Source: Leptobrachium leishanense
Lineage: Eukaryota > Chordata > Amphibia > Anura > Megophryidae
NCBI GenBank assembly: GCA_009667805.1
Contig: CM019070.1
Coordinates: forward strand, 56,610,735-56,674,734
Reading direction: 5' to 3'
Length of the DNA: 64,000 nucleotides
Below the pieces are notes generated by a model. The model was given only the letters and a program-made list of their open reading frames with translations. It had not been told where the DNA came from and did not search any database. Of the stretch, positions 1-11,026 are shown in pieces (the first letter of the stretch is position 1; every line of letters starts with the position of its first letter). Position numbers and translations under genes: made by a program.

Positions 1-1752
1 ACCATGTGTATCGACTCCTGGAGTCTACTGAATGATCTCGATTGTGCAGGGGCAGCAGAAGAACACTTCCACTGTGTACCATGGGATTTTTTTGGGGGGA
101 TATATCGAGTTATAATTTAACACTAGGGTTTCATAATCGGTATTCATTTTCTGAATACAGTCTCCTTTAGAGAACGAGCTAGGTTGACACGTTCTCCTCT
201 GAGACCTTATTTGTGCCTACCTAAAGTATAGAAGATGTAAAATTACAGCCACAACATCTTCTACGATAGTGGCCTCCTCATCACCTTATTTGATAGTGTG
301 GTCATGACAAATGGCTATCTGGTTTGATAGATGAACTTGGAACACATACTGTATATTGGTGTTTGATGGGATAAAAAAATGTCTGGGGAAATAGGTTTAG
401 TCTACAAAGGCTCCATTCCACTCGAACACATAAAAGGGAGCTACAAATGGAAAAGTTTGACAAGAGTCGCTAACCATTAGCGGCTCCCTATCGCGGCTCT
501 ATTACCAGTGAGCCGCTATATTGGCAGAAAGACTCGTCATAACAGAGATCTGCTAACAGATACAGCCATTGGACTCAAAGGAGACTTTTGCGAGCTCAGG
601 TAGTTAGGATTGTGGAGGACGGGCAATAGCAGACTGGAAACTTGTTGCTCTTGCCCTTTCTGGACTAGAGGAGGCAGTGGATAGCACTGTCCTCTGCAAC
701 ATGGAACAAGAGGAGAATGTGAATTTTTAAAGTATTTTTATGTTTTGTTTTTGTGTTTTTGCTAAAGCAAACCTCTAACTAGCAATAAGGATATTAATCG
801 GACATCCTTATATACCCTACATATGGTTTATCTGCACCATGTTTCTCTGTAAAGGCTTGCCAAATAATTGCCTTTTTACTGCGAAAAGTAGATATGCGAA
901 TAAATATGCCAAAAAGGAAAAGTACGTCATATAGACATTCTTATTAAATACAAAAAACCAAAGTGATGACCTCAGTGGGAGCCACAAAGGACTCTATTTG
1001 CAACAAGGTCAGACGTGACCTGCTGGGTATGGAGGTATAAAATCTTAGAAATTAAAATCAACATAGAAAATTTACACAGACAATTAGCGGCCGGCTGCCC
1101 AATTCTGATTTGTACCTTCCCAAAATGATCCCTCCTTGGCTTGTTCTACCGCGGAGAGCACTGAAATTATCTGGTCAAAGGAACCCTATTCAGAAAATAA
1201 TTTAGGTCTCCTTGAATTGGGACCCTTTAAGCAAATGAATAGTTTGTTTTACAGTGCAGTTTTCTGGTCTCTCTTTTAACGCTGTAATCTGAGATCAATG
1301 CTCTCTCCCCATCTTTGAACAAGGAAGATGGGGATCAGGATGCTGGACCATGAAGTCTACTAAAAAGAAGGATTCACTCCTTGGAGACAGAAAATAAAAT
1401 TAAATATTTTAATTTCTAACAGACGTCTTTTACCAGATTGGATTCATTAAGGATGACTTTAGGAAACCACTAGAATGACCCTATATTAGAAAAGCTGTCA
1501 GTATTTCATTTATTCACCAGAGCTATACCTGGATACATTTTCTCCTATTATTTGAAGCCCATGCACAAAAGCTTTACTAATTGGGACAACATATATATCC
1601 CTGCCAAACGCTTCATTGATAGGTGTTGGATTTTTTTATTCTGACTTGTTTGGTTATCAGTACTCTCATAAACCTTATTTTGCTCACCAGAAGCCTACAG
1701 GGTAGCAGACATGGAGTCCTTCCTCGAGGTGCCTGGAGGGGTGTTGGGTCTC
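1..1752. other. Unique AT-rich sequence, no gene seen
   Basis: No reading frame with coding character, no splice-flanked exon and no element termini were recognised here. The sequence is AT-rich and non-repetitive by eye, like intron or intergenic DNA. Confidence 0.5.
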
Positions 1753-2268
1753 ATCAGGAGTAGGGATGAGCCGAACACTCCCCGAGTTCGGTTCGAAGCC
1801 GAACCCGAACTTTCCAAATGTTCGGATCCGAACCCGAACCCGAACTCGAACCCCATACAAGTCAATGGGGCTGAAAATTCGGTTTTTAGAGTGCCCTCCA
1901 AGAGGGCATATATGCAAGATATTTGCCATAAAAAGTGTATGGGGGTCCGGGTAGTGCCCTGGGGACAGGAAACAAGGACAAAAAGTTTAAAAAAAAAACA
2001 TTTTTAAAGGGACAGGGAGTTTTCCATGAAATAAGGGTTAAAAATAAAAACGAAAAATTCCTTCAAATATCGTGCCTAGGAGGTCCCCATAACCTGCCCG
2101 TGAAGTGGCGGATTTTTTAGGATGTATAGAAATATCTAAAAAACAAAAAATGACATTTCAAATGACAGTAAATGCTTTTCCTTTAATCTATCCATAAACA
2201 ACTGCTTGGGGCGGCAGCCTGTATGAAAAGACATTTTCGGACACGCAGAAAAAGTTTACAGATTTTTT

Positions 2269-2434
2269 GGCGGTGAAAAGCAGGAGAATGACTGGAGAAT
2301 GGAAAATTCTAGGCCAAATAGCCGATTTGGAAAGTGAGAAAAATGGGAGAATTTTTCTGGTTTGGCTATTTTGACCTAGAATTTTCCGTTCTCCAGTCAT
2401 TCTCCTGAGTTTCACCTTTCTCTGAATAACCCTG
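2269..2434. mobile_element. GGGTTATTC-family palindromic MITE, unit 1
   Basis: This is a near-perfect hairpin. Its arms read CAGGAGAATGACTGGAGAAT and the inverse, with GATTTGGAAAGTGAG near the centre, and the right terminus is GAATAACCCTG. The left terminus is missing where it joins hAT copy A. It is nearly the same as the complete unit at 14428-14606. No coding capacity. Confidence 0.7.
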
Positions 2435-2435
2435 T

Positions 2436-3046
2436 CAGGGTTATTCAGAGAGCGGTGTAGAGCAGGAGAATGACTGGAGAATGGAAAATTCTAGGTCAAA
2501 ATAACCAAACCAGAAAAATTCTCCCATTTAGGCTAGGGTCAGACTAGCGAATTTTTAACGTGCGTTTAGGCGCACTTAATCACGGCCGCACTAGCAGCAA
2601 ATGACCGACAATGACGGCCAATATACGAAGTACGGTCGCACAAAAGTCCAGCTGCGCAACGCAAGTGGAAAATGAACGCATTTTTTCGAGAACGCAGAAC
2701 CGCTAGTACGGACGTACAGAGTGCGCTGCGTCCACTAGCGGCGTGTGTGCGTGATTTGGAGACGTCAGACCCTGCCCATGTCCGGCCAACATAACGTCCA
2801 GACACCCAAAGTTTCCTGGTTTGGATCCGTAAAAAATCACGCACAAAAATGGGCATCGTATGACCGTTTTCGCGCATTCTGTGAAAAAATAAGGCAATGC
2901 GTTCGGACGCACTTTTTTGACGGTCGCTGTGAAAAATGCGTTAGTCTGACCCTAGCCTTATCTCACTTTCCAAATCGGCTATTTGGTCCAGATTGTTCTC
3001 TTTTCCTGCCATTCTCCTGGTTTTCACCTTTCTCTGAACAACCCTG
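2436..3046. mobile_element. GGGTTATTC-family palindromic MITE, unit 2, split by an insertion
   Basis: It starts CAGGGTTATTCAGAGAG one base after unit 1 ends, and closes with GAACAACCCTG. A Harbinger-like element (2531-2957) interrupts it in the middle. The uninterrupted sequence at the insertion point is preserved in the copy at 14428, which proves the insertion and its 3-bp duplication. Confidence 0.75.
2531..2957. mobile_element. Harbinger-like non-autonomous element, copy 1
   Basis: Termini are GGCTAGGGTCAGAC and its inverse GTCTGACCCTAGCC, flanked by TTA at 2528-2530 and 2958-2960. Comparison with the uninserted copy at 14428 shows that TTA was duplicated; a 3-bp TWA duplication is typical of PIF/Harbinger elements. 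The body is unusually rich in CpG and ACGT and is partly palindromic. No transposase frame; mobilisation in trans is inferred. Confidence 0.75.
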
Positions 3047-3217
3047 AGAGAGAGGTGAAAGCCAGGAGAACTGGCAGGAGAAGAGAACAATCTAGACCAA
3101 ATAGCCAATTTGGAAAGTGAGTTAAATGGGAGAATTTTTCTGGTTTGGCTATTTTGACCTAGAATTTTCACTTCTCCAGTTATTCTCCTGCTTTTCACCG
3201 CTCTCTGAATAACCCTG
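3047..3217. mobile_element. GGGTTATTC-family palindromic MITE, unit 3
   Basis: Third consecutive unit of the family, in inverse sense to unit 2. It begins GAGAGAGGTGAAAGCCAGG and ends CTCTCTGAATAACCCTG. With units 1 and 2 it forms a head-to-tail and inverted cluster inside hAT copy A. Confidence 0.7.
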
Positions 3218-3256
3218 TGAATGTTTAATCCCGAGGTGAAAAATAACATTGCTTAA

Positions 3257-3699
3257 GGCTGGGTCAGACGAGCGCAGTTATCACGTCCGTGTTCCCGCAC
3301 ATTTGTACCTCCGTGGCAGCATAGCATTCTGACCAATGGAGCCCCACACACGAAGTACGTCCGCACGGAAGTGCGGATGCATGGCGGACGCAGCAAATGG
3401 ACGCAGGTTAGGCAAGAACGTAATACTGCTAGAACGGACGTGCGGAGTGCGCCACGTCCGCAACGTCCGTGCAGCTTTGTATGTGAGTGATGAAACGAGG
3501 TCAGATGGACTGCATTTATACGTCCAGCATTTTTGACGGACAGAATGTTTTTTCATTTATTTTCCCTTTCTACATCAGTCAAAAAATACGTCAGTGAAAA
3601 AAACGGACTGTTTGGCCACTACCTTGTTGTCAGTCAGTAAGTACGTCCGTACTGCACGGATGCACAGTCCGTACAAAATGCGCTCATCTGACCCTAGCC
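3257..3699. mobile_element. Harbinger-like non-autonomous element, copy 2
   Basis: Left end GGCTGGGTCAGACGAGCGC, right end GCTCATCTGACCCTAGCC. It has the same CpG/ACGT-rich character as copy 1, but a diverged interior. It abuts copy 3 directly, the two sharing a single TAA at 3700-3702. Confidence 0.7.
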
Positions 3700-3702
3700 T
3701 AA

Positions 3703-4119
3703 GGCTAGGGTCAGACGAGCGCAGTGCGAACGCGCGTGCAGGCGCACTTAATCACGGCCGTAGTAGCAGCAAGTGCCAGGCAATGACGGACAATATACGA
3801 AGTACGGTCGCACAAAAGTCCGGCTGCGCAACGCAAGTGGAAAACGAACGCATTTTGTCGAGAACGTAAAACCGCTAGTACTGACGTACAGAGTGCGCTG
3901 CGCCCGCTAGCGGCGTGTGTGCGTGAATTGGAGACGTCAGACACTGCTAATGTCCGGCCAACATAACGTCCAGATGCACAAAGTGTTTTATTGATGATCC
4001 GTACAAAATCACGGACGAAAATGCGCATCGTATGACCGCTATCGCGTACTCCGTGAAAAAATGCGTTCGAACGCACTTTTTCACAGACAACGTGAAAATG
4101 CGTTCGTCTGACCCTAGCC
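3703..4119. mobile_element. Harbinger-like non-autonomous element, copy 3
   Basis: Left end GGCTAGGGTCAGACGAGCGC, right end CGTCTGACCCTAGCC followed by TTA (4120-4122). Its interior matches copy 1 closely over most of its length, so copies 1 and 3 belong to one subfamily. No coding frame. Confidence 0.75.
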
Positions 4120-4153
4120 TTAGATGTTATTTTGAATTTTTTTCAAACACCAG

Positions 4154-5290
4154 CTAACCACTTGGCTGCTATGGACGCGCTCAGCGCGTCCAGCCAAGTG
4201 GTTCTCCTGTGCTATGTCAGCCCAGCACCCCGGGACCCCGGCGGAGCAACTAGATGTCATTGCGGCAGCGCGATGACATCTAATTCAGGCGCCCCCCCCC
4301 GCATGTGCGGAGGAAGCGCCTGAAAGGGAGGGGGGGAGGTCCTTCGGACCTCTCTCTCTCTCGATCGCCGGGGGGCAGAGGGTTAATCCAGGCACCGTTT
4401 GGAAGGGCACAGCCTGCCCTTCCAAACGGTGGCTGTGATTAACCCCTGGGGAGCCAGATCACGAATCGGCGCTGAAAAGCGCCGGATCGTGATCCTCTCC
4501 TGGAGCTGGCCGACATCTTGGATGTTGGCCAAGCCTCCAGGAACACCCCCTGAGGACTGGCGTTATCGTGCATAGCACGATGACGCCAGTCCTGGAGTTA
4601 ACCCCTAGCTGCCACCAATGGTGGAGATAGGGGGTTCCAATGAACCCCCTATCTCCTGTTTCGTGGCAGCTAGGGGTTAATGTTTGATGTCGTTGGATCG
4701 GCCAGAGCATGGCCTTTCCAAGGATACCAAACATGAGCATGAAAAATGTTTTTTTAAAAAAATAAACTAAAAAAATATATTTTAAAAAAAATTATAAAAA
4801 AAAAATAAACAATTTTTTTTTGTTTTCGTTTTGTTTATGCAGCAATATTGTTCCCATTTCAATTATAATGTGAACAATAATGCTGCACTAACGATTTTTG
4901 TATGCGGTGCGTTTGTTAAAAAAAGCAAAATTTTCCCCAAAAAAAATGTAACGAGACCCCATTTCTAATTTTTTTAACAAGCGCACCCCATACAAAATAT
5001 AACCGCAAACGATCGCATGTTAAAATGTGAAAAAAACACTTTACACATAATAAATTATTGAAAATTCTAATTTTATTGCATTTTTGTTATAATATACAGA
5101 CATGACATAACGTATACATATAATAATGACATATTATGAATCTGCCAAGTCTGCCGGAAAGAACGATATATAATATGTCTGGGTCATATATCAAAATATG
5201 GCTACAAAATGCGGTTAAACATGATGAGCGAAAGCGGTAAAAATGACCTCAGCACAGAGGTGTGAAAAGCCTCAGCAGCGAAAGGGTTAA
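4154..5290. mobile_element. TTAA (piggyBac-like) non-autonomous element, copy 1
   Basis: The right end reads CAGCAGCGAAAGGGTTAA; the left end is a mutated version, CTAACCACTTGGCTGC. The body matches the complete element at 14936-16156 throughout. It is a row of short palindromes. One (about 4599-4680) is itself bounded by TTAACCCC and GGGGTTAA. An AT-rich second half follows. TTAACCCTTTC-type ends are known from frog piggyBac transposons. There is no transposase frame, so movement in trans is inferred. Confidence 0.75.
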
Positions 5291-5715
5291 ATGCAGCATA
5301 TTAGGATGTTTTAGGGAAATTAATTCTCAAATCTCAATCAGAAGCAGACACCACCCCACCCTCAGTATGGTGTACAATGTATCACATTGATTACCAGACT
5401 AAAAACACCTGGTGTTATGCCCGTTTGTGAACAGAGGTCATTTAGAGTTGATAATCTTTCCACATACACATTAGTTTTTAATTCAATATCTAATAAACCG
5501 TTGCTTATAATATTCTGCAGTAAAGAATCTCTTTTTTTCTAGATTTTTTTAGTATTTTTTTAAGCATTTTCTATACTTTTTTCAAAATTTCTTTTTTTTT
5601 TCAAACTCAAACCGAACACACCCAAAAAGTTCGAAATTCGCGAACTTTCGAACTGCCAAAGTTCGGGTCGAACTCCGAACCGTCCGAACCAGAACAGCTC
5701 ATCCCTAATCAGGAG

Positions 5716-6875
5716 GCCATATCTAACGAGGCTGAAACTGTTGTGAGGGATGCTTTATCTCTTGTGCACAGAGGACTACCTTGGCATTTCAGTTCTGGCC
5801 AAGTTTGATTTACATATGTCTTCTCTGTAATGGCACCATCAAACTAAATCCTTGAAAGACCCAAGCAGGGACCCACCATAGGGCAGGCCAATTTTGCTGC
5901 TGCTTGTTCTTGGGATTCTCATAAACTTTGTTTTTGTTTGTTTTTTGGGCAAGACATAAATCTAAGTTAATAAGTGATCTAATCAATATTTTTAATAAAA
6001 TTAAGACATGTGGTTTTACGTGTAATTGATTCCCCGAGTAAACAGTAATTTGGTTTCATTTGGGCTTTTTTGAATTTGTGGACATTTTCAATGTTTAGTT
6101 TGCAATAAAGAAAACGGTCTTTAAACAAATTTTTATGATTTTGTTTCTACCTTTTATGTTAATATTGGAGTGAACTGACATCTGTTCTGATCAGCTCATT
6201 TTTTAAATGGGGGGCCAACTCAAAGCTATAGAAAAGTGTGGCATACTGGGATAGGGGTGTTGGTACAAGGAATTGTGTGTCGTCTTGCTGGTCCAATATA
6301 AGTTTATGGTGGCCAATCTATCGATTGCTTTTGATGCCAAAAATTCAAGCCTTGGGACCATTTTAACTGAATAATTGATTCTGTTTATTACTGACCTACT
6401 TTACTGCAACTCAAACGAACAGGTTTGCCAAACCTTCTGCTCACTAAAACAAAATAATTAAATAATTACTCTTCCCTTTTATTTCTTACCTGTTGCTTAC
6501 CTGTTGACTCCCATTTAATTACATCTGTTAGATTGTCTTCCCCCAACCTGGAATACATCAATCTAAACAATGAATAACTAATGTCAACTGTGCATATTTT
6601 TTTCTGATTATCATATGGAAAGTGAATAATATATACATCAGTCTAGACATAAATCTCATGATTGCCTTCGCGTGCATACAATTAAGTTTGAGCACTTGAA
6701 GATCTGAAAATCAATATATCATGAAACTTGTAATAGGTAGTAGCTTGGAAATTTATACAGTTTCAATCACTTGGTCAGTCTAGAAATTGCTGATTCCTTT
6801 CACGGATAAAAGGTAGCCACTGGATTGTTCTTTCTGTCTATCCGTTGGCTAATTGCATAAAATGATCCTCATACA
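5716..6875. other. Unique AT-rich sequence, no gene seen
   Basis: No element termini, tandem repeats or splice-flanked frames were recognised between hAT copy A and the 33-bp minisatellite. Confidence 0.5.
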
Positions 6876-7118
6876 GGGTCCTCATACAATCTGAGTCAGC
6901 ATTGGGCCGGGTCCTCATACAATCCGAGTCAGCATTGAGCAGGGTCCTCATACAATCTGAGTCAGCATTGGGCAGGGTCCTCATACAATCCTAGTCAGCA
7001 TTGGGCAGGGTCCTAATACAATCCGAGTCAGCATTGGGCAGGGTCCTCATACAATCTGATTCAGCTTTGGGCAGGGTCCTCATATAATCCGAGTCAGCAT
7101 TGGGCAGGGTCCTCATAC
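6876..7118. repeat. 33-bp minisatellite, about seven copies
   Basis: The unit begins GGGTCCTCATACAATC and contains GAGTCAGCATTGGGCA. Unit starts at 6876, 6909 and 6942 give a period of exactly 33. Copies differ by one to three bases each. The last unit is truncated into unique sequence. Confidence 0.9.
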
Positions 7119-7162
7119 AGAGTCTGTAATCAGCAAGGCAATAGAACCAGTGAATTCACATC

Positions 7163-7809
7163 CAATGAATCCCCTATCTCCCGATCCGTGGCAGTTAGGG
7201 GTTAATGTTTGGTATTGTTGGATCGGCAAGAGCATGGCCGTTCCAACAATACCAAACTTGACTATGAAAAAAGTTTTTAAAAAATAAATAAAAATAAAAA
7301 AATATTTTAAAAAATTAATAAAAAAAAAATAAACAAGTTTTTTTTTGGTTTCTTAATGCAGCAATATTGTTCCCATTTCAATTATAATGTGAACAATGAT
7401 GCTGCACTAACGATTTTTGTATGCGGTGCGTTAGTTGAAAATCGCATAATTTTCCCCAAAAAAAATGTAACGAGACCCCATCTCTAATTTTTTTAACAAG
7501 CGCACCCCATACAAAATATAACTGCAATTGCTCGCATGTTAAAATGTGGAAAAAAAACACTTTACACGTTGTAAATTATTGAAAATTCATATTTTATTGC
7601 ATTTTTTGTTATAATATAACAGGTCATGACGTATACATATAATAATGACATATTATGAATCTGCCGAGTCTGACAGAAAGAACGATATATAATATGTCTG
7701 GGTCATATACTAAAATAAGCCTTCAAAACACGTTTAAACATGATGAGCAAAATCGGTAAAAATTAGCTCAGCACAGAGGCGGGAAATGCCTCAGCAGCGA
7801 AAGGGTTAA
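7163..7809. mobile_element. TTAA (piggyBac-like) element, 5'-truncated copy
   Basis: It matches the right half of the 14936-16156 element, from the CCTATCTCCCGATCCGTGGC palindrome arm to the terminus CAGCAGCGAAAGGGTTAA. The left half is absent. The AT-rich stretch and the TGCAGCAATATTG hairpin are well preserved. Confidence 0.75.
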
Positions 7810-8523
7810 CTATAGGTCCACAGACTGCACAATCTTCACTGAATAATATTTATAATTATTTATTCTCCAGTTATACAAATTCTGCAAGTATTTTTAATGT
7901 AAAAATTTCCGATAATTTCCTAATACTCTGAAAAATTTACAGTACGGCAGAAAAAAGAGCAATTATTGAGGGGGGGGGGATAATTGAATAAGTAGTTCCA
8001 GAAAAATAAGAACAGTAATGTAATTATTTTGAAATATTTAGCGAATTCCAATATAGAATAATGAAGACGGTTTCCAAATGTCCATAAGAGCAGACACTGC
8101 AGCTATATATTATTTTTTTATTTATTTTATGCAATGATTTTACTTTGACTCTTCCCTGGCAATTTTTTTTCACTCCTTATTCATTCTGACATTGTTAATA
8201 TTCCATTTTATATGTCCGGTTTCTAGAATCTGATTATTGATGACTTGTAATATCTAATTGTGTATCAACAAAGATCACATGGCAGACAAAAAATCCTTTT
8301 TAAAAAGCTGCTATCAAAACCAAATTCATATATACTGAGCGTGTCGCCATTAAAAACCTCTTGAGAGTTCATGGGTGGATCTGTGTCTTAAACTTTCAAA
8401 ATAAGCAAGCTTTTAACCATTGTTAATACTTTCTTGGTGCAGACCAATATTCCTTTCCTGAACAATAAATTATTGCAGTTAACGGGTCCCCTGAAGTAAT
8501 TTACTTGTTGTCTTCTCTTGCAG
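7810..8523 (+). other. Intron sequence upstream of the membrane-protein exon
   Basis: AT-rich sequence without element ends. It finishes in a pyrimidine-rich acceptor, TTGTTGTCTTCTCTTGCAG, immediately before 8524, the expected form of a vertebrate 3' splice site. Confidence 0.6.
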
Positions 8524-8726
8524 TATCTTCTTCACGAAGAGCCGGTGTGGAAACTCCTGCTTTGCCGATGGAAGAGCCTGTTATTATTCGCTTTATTGAC
8601 AGCTGCAATAATCTTGGTACCTTTCTTTGTTTATCATATGAAAGCCTTGATGGATCCACCTCCTGATGGATTATTTATAGCAGCGGCAATATGCTCCGGT
8701 GCTATCGCCGAGACCCTCCTTATTAA
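8524..8726 (+). CDS. Internal exon of an unrecognised multi-pass membrane protein
   Basis: The exon is 203 bases long, starting in phase 0 after a strong acceptor (TTCTCTTGCAG) and ending in phase 2 (two bases, AA, left over) before a consensus donor, GTAAGTAG. It encodes 67 residues. A charged stretch (HEEPVWKLLLCRWK) is followed by a hydrophobic helix, LLLFALLTAAIILVPFF. Then comes a short loop, HMKALMDPPPDG, and a second hydrophobic run, LFIAAAICSGAIAETLLI. This suggests a cytosolic loop plus two membrane segments. I do not recognise the family and give no symbol. It has balanced codon use, no stop codons and no similarity to neighbouring repeats, all consistent with a selected exon. The reading frame closes only inside the intron, at the TAA overlapping the donor. 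Confidence 0.75.
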
Positions 8727-9749
8727 GTAAGTAGGAGCAAAACACGTGTTTAAGGGTAAGGAATGAGATAACGCCAATTATACCTTGTTATTAGTGAACA
8801 GATGTTTAAATATAGTATTCCCTTCCGCAAGTGTAAATTAACTTGATTTGACTTCTTCGTAAACAACTGAAACTGCAAGACATTCGAAAACAAGAAAAAC
8901 CTCAAGTAATAGCGGAAAAAAAAATCCTCCATGATTCCACGAAGACTGTTTTCTTGTTCTCCATTTGCGAAGAGCAATTATTTGTTCGTAACAAAGCATT
9001 GGGATGGTCTGGGGTGTCATACTTCCCCACAGAAACCATAAACTATAGTCTTCTTTATATCGATCTTGTATCGAAGACGTTAATCCATGTACAATGTTGT
9101 AAATGTAATGAAAAAAATGTGGTTCATCAAGATTGATGATAATCTACAGAAGGACAGTCCCATTCATTTTATTTCTAGATCATTCTGTTAGTAGAGTTCA
9201 GCAATGCAGTAAGTAGATGTTGTCGTAGTGCCTTCTATTGATATGCATGCCCACTGCGGCCTAGTCAACGAACGCCTAGGGCACAGAGTGACATGCTTGA
9301 CATTTTTCTACATTCTTCTGCACTCCACATTCAGAAGAACACGCATCTTGACCCTTACAGGTAATTAAAGCAAAGCATTCTGGGTTTTATGATATTTGTG
9401 AACTCCCCAAACTTTGATAATCCCACCATTGTATTTACTCTGGTACACCTGTTTCTGCAAGTGCTTTCCTCATGTTCTGTCTAACAGACCCACCAACCTT
9501 GACAGGTTTGAAATCAAGAGGACAAGGCCTCGACATAATATGCATCATCACAGAAGGCCACGTTCCAAATGTGTCCTATCGATGCGCATGCAAACCAGGG
9601 TGATCAGTTTTCCCATCAAGCACCTAATAAAGGCCCTGACATTATTTATGTGCTTTTTCTCTCCATGTCCCACTGAAAACCAGTTCATGGCCTAGGGTTG
9701 CTGGGTGATCGAGGGGTCTGAGGGAAAAACAGTGTGTCACATGGTCAGA
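8727..9749 (+). other. Probable intron, no further feature seen
   Basis: It begins with the donor GTAAGTAGG. The remainder is unique sequence. The few open frames lack splice flanks and coding character. Confidence 0.5.
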
Positions 9750-10000
9750 CTGATCAATAAAAGATGAAGGAACTCCTCACTCTAATCTGTAAAACGGCCA
9801 GTTTATTGGACTAGCAGCTACTGTATGTTTCAGCCATAACAGCCTTTCTCAAGCACAGTATCTGATTGAGGTACTGAGCTTGAGAAAGTCTGTTATTAAA
9901 GATGAAACATAGCTTTAAGCACAATAAATGTTGCCTTTTTTTCCAGATTGGAGTGCTGAGTTCCCTCATCTTTTATGGAGCAGTCTAATTCAGTCCAAAA
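9750..10000. mobile_element. Palindromic retroposon with 13-bp target duplication
   Basis: Two inverted arms of about 105 bases meet near 9865. Each arm contains ATAAAAGATGARGGAACT at its outer side and CTTGAGAAAG near the centre. The insertion is bounded by an exact 13-bp direct repeat, TCACATGGTCAGA, at 9737-9749 and 10001-10013. A duplication of this length indicates target-primed retroposition, not a cut-and-paste transposon. The CTTGAGAAAG...GAAACAT pattern recurs in tails at 28.4 and 61.0 kb. Inverted terminal copies are known from Penelope-like elements; that assignment is inference. Confidence 0.7.
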
Positions 10001-10013
10001 TCACATGGTCAGA

Positions 10014-10532
10014 TTTCACTGTGACCTTGTCCAGGGAAAAGGTTTAGCTTCTGTAGGCCAGAATATATGGTTTTCTGAACAAAGGTTATGGCTCTAGCCA
10101 TTGGAGTTGCTTTTTAAACTGTTAACAGTGGCTCATGTTACCTTTACATACTGTACATCCTTACCTAGTCAAAGGGGAAGCTTGAGAATTTTTCATTGAC
10201 ATTAAAGTTAAATGGTTGGTTTTCCAGCTGCAGAAATATCTATGAATTTCTTCATCCAAGAATAATTTGAACTTGAACTGACCATTTTGTCTCTTTAGCA
10301 GAGAAAATCAGGGGGCTTTATATTAACATTAAATTAGGACCTTCCTTAAAAGGTTGCCTTAATTTAGAAGGTGGGCTTCTTAGTTTAATGGTCAGTTAAG
10401 TATACGAAAAACCCCTGGTTTTCTTTAGAGCAGATAAATGTGGTGTCAATTTGCAGATGATTACTGCACTCCCTGTATGTTTCCTGCACCTTGGCTGCTG
10501 CAAAACAGCAGCAAAGTTTGTTGTGCTTTTTA
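10014..10532. other. Unique sequence, no gene seen
   Basis: No recognisable element ends, tandem repeats or exon-like frames. Confidence 0.5.
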
Positions 10533-11026
10533 TTAACCCCTTAACGATGAGCAGGTGTCGCTCGTCAAGAGGAGGTTAACGCTGGTGAGGTGTACTAGTA
10601 CGCCTGCCGCCAGGTGCCGCCGCGGGCCTCTGATTCTGCCCGCTCACACAGCCGACGCACATCGGGGGGCGATCTGAGGGAGGGGCCGAGACAGCCCATT
10701 GAAGTCAGCCGCCCTGCATCTTCAAACCCCCCTCCCCCACTGCACAGACTATTTATTTATTTATTTATTAAGTATTTTACAAGGAAGGATACATTGAAAT
10801 TTCTCTCATTTTCAAGTATGTCCTGGAATGGCATGGTACGTTGCGAGAAAAGGTTAAAGTGAGGTTGGGGTTGATACTTGCGGCGTGTTTACAGTAACAA
10901 AGCGTGACAGGTTTGAGATCTTTTAATTTTTCCAAGGAGCACAGACTTTTATACGCCATTTTTGTTTCTTTATTGTGTTACAACCAAAAATGAAGTAAAT
11001 ACCTTTTTTGGTAGTGAAAGGGTTAA
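10533..11026. mobile_element. TTAA (piggyBac-like) MITE carrying an inserted LINE tail
   Basis: The left end is TTAACCCCTTAACGATGAGC, the right end GGTAGTGAAAGGGTTAA. Its left part shares GGTGTACTAGTACGCC with the 119-bp element at 43610-43728. An L2-type 3' tail (10749-10822) interrupts it. Confidence 0.7.
10749..10822 (-). mobile_element. L2-type LINE 3' tail (fragment)
   Basis: The reverse complement reads CAGGACATACTTGAAAA and then CAATGTATCCTTCCTTG, followed by a run of AAATA units. It matches the 3' end of the LINE at 21233-21995. It is only the last ~70 bases, typical of strong 5' truncation. Confidence 0.75.

Larger units (their letters stand above)
1761..5707. mobile_element. hAT-type DNA transposon, copy A, host to nested elements
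   Basis: The left end reads TAGGGATGAGCCGAACAC and the right end is its inverse, GAACAGCTCATCCCTA. The element is flanked by a perfect 8-bp duplication, ATCAGGAG, at 1753-1760 and 5708-5715. Eight-base duplications and TAGNGATG-type ends are characteristic of the hAT superfamily. Subterminal DNA is rich in short CGAAC repeats. The first 500 bases closely follow the left end of the larger hAT element at 31065, so this is a relative that lost its transposase. The interior is mostly later insertions: palindromic GGGTTATTC units, three Harbinger-like copies and a TTAA element. No transposase remnant was seen in it. Confidence 0.85.
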
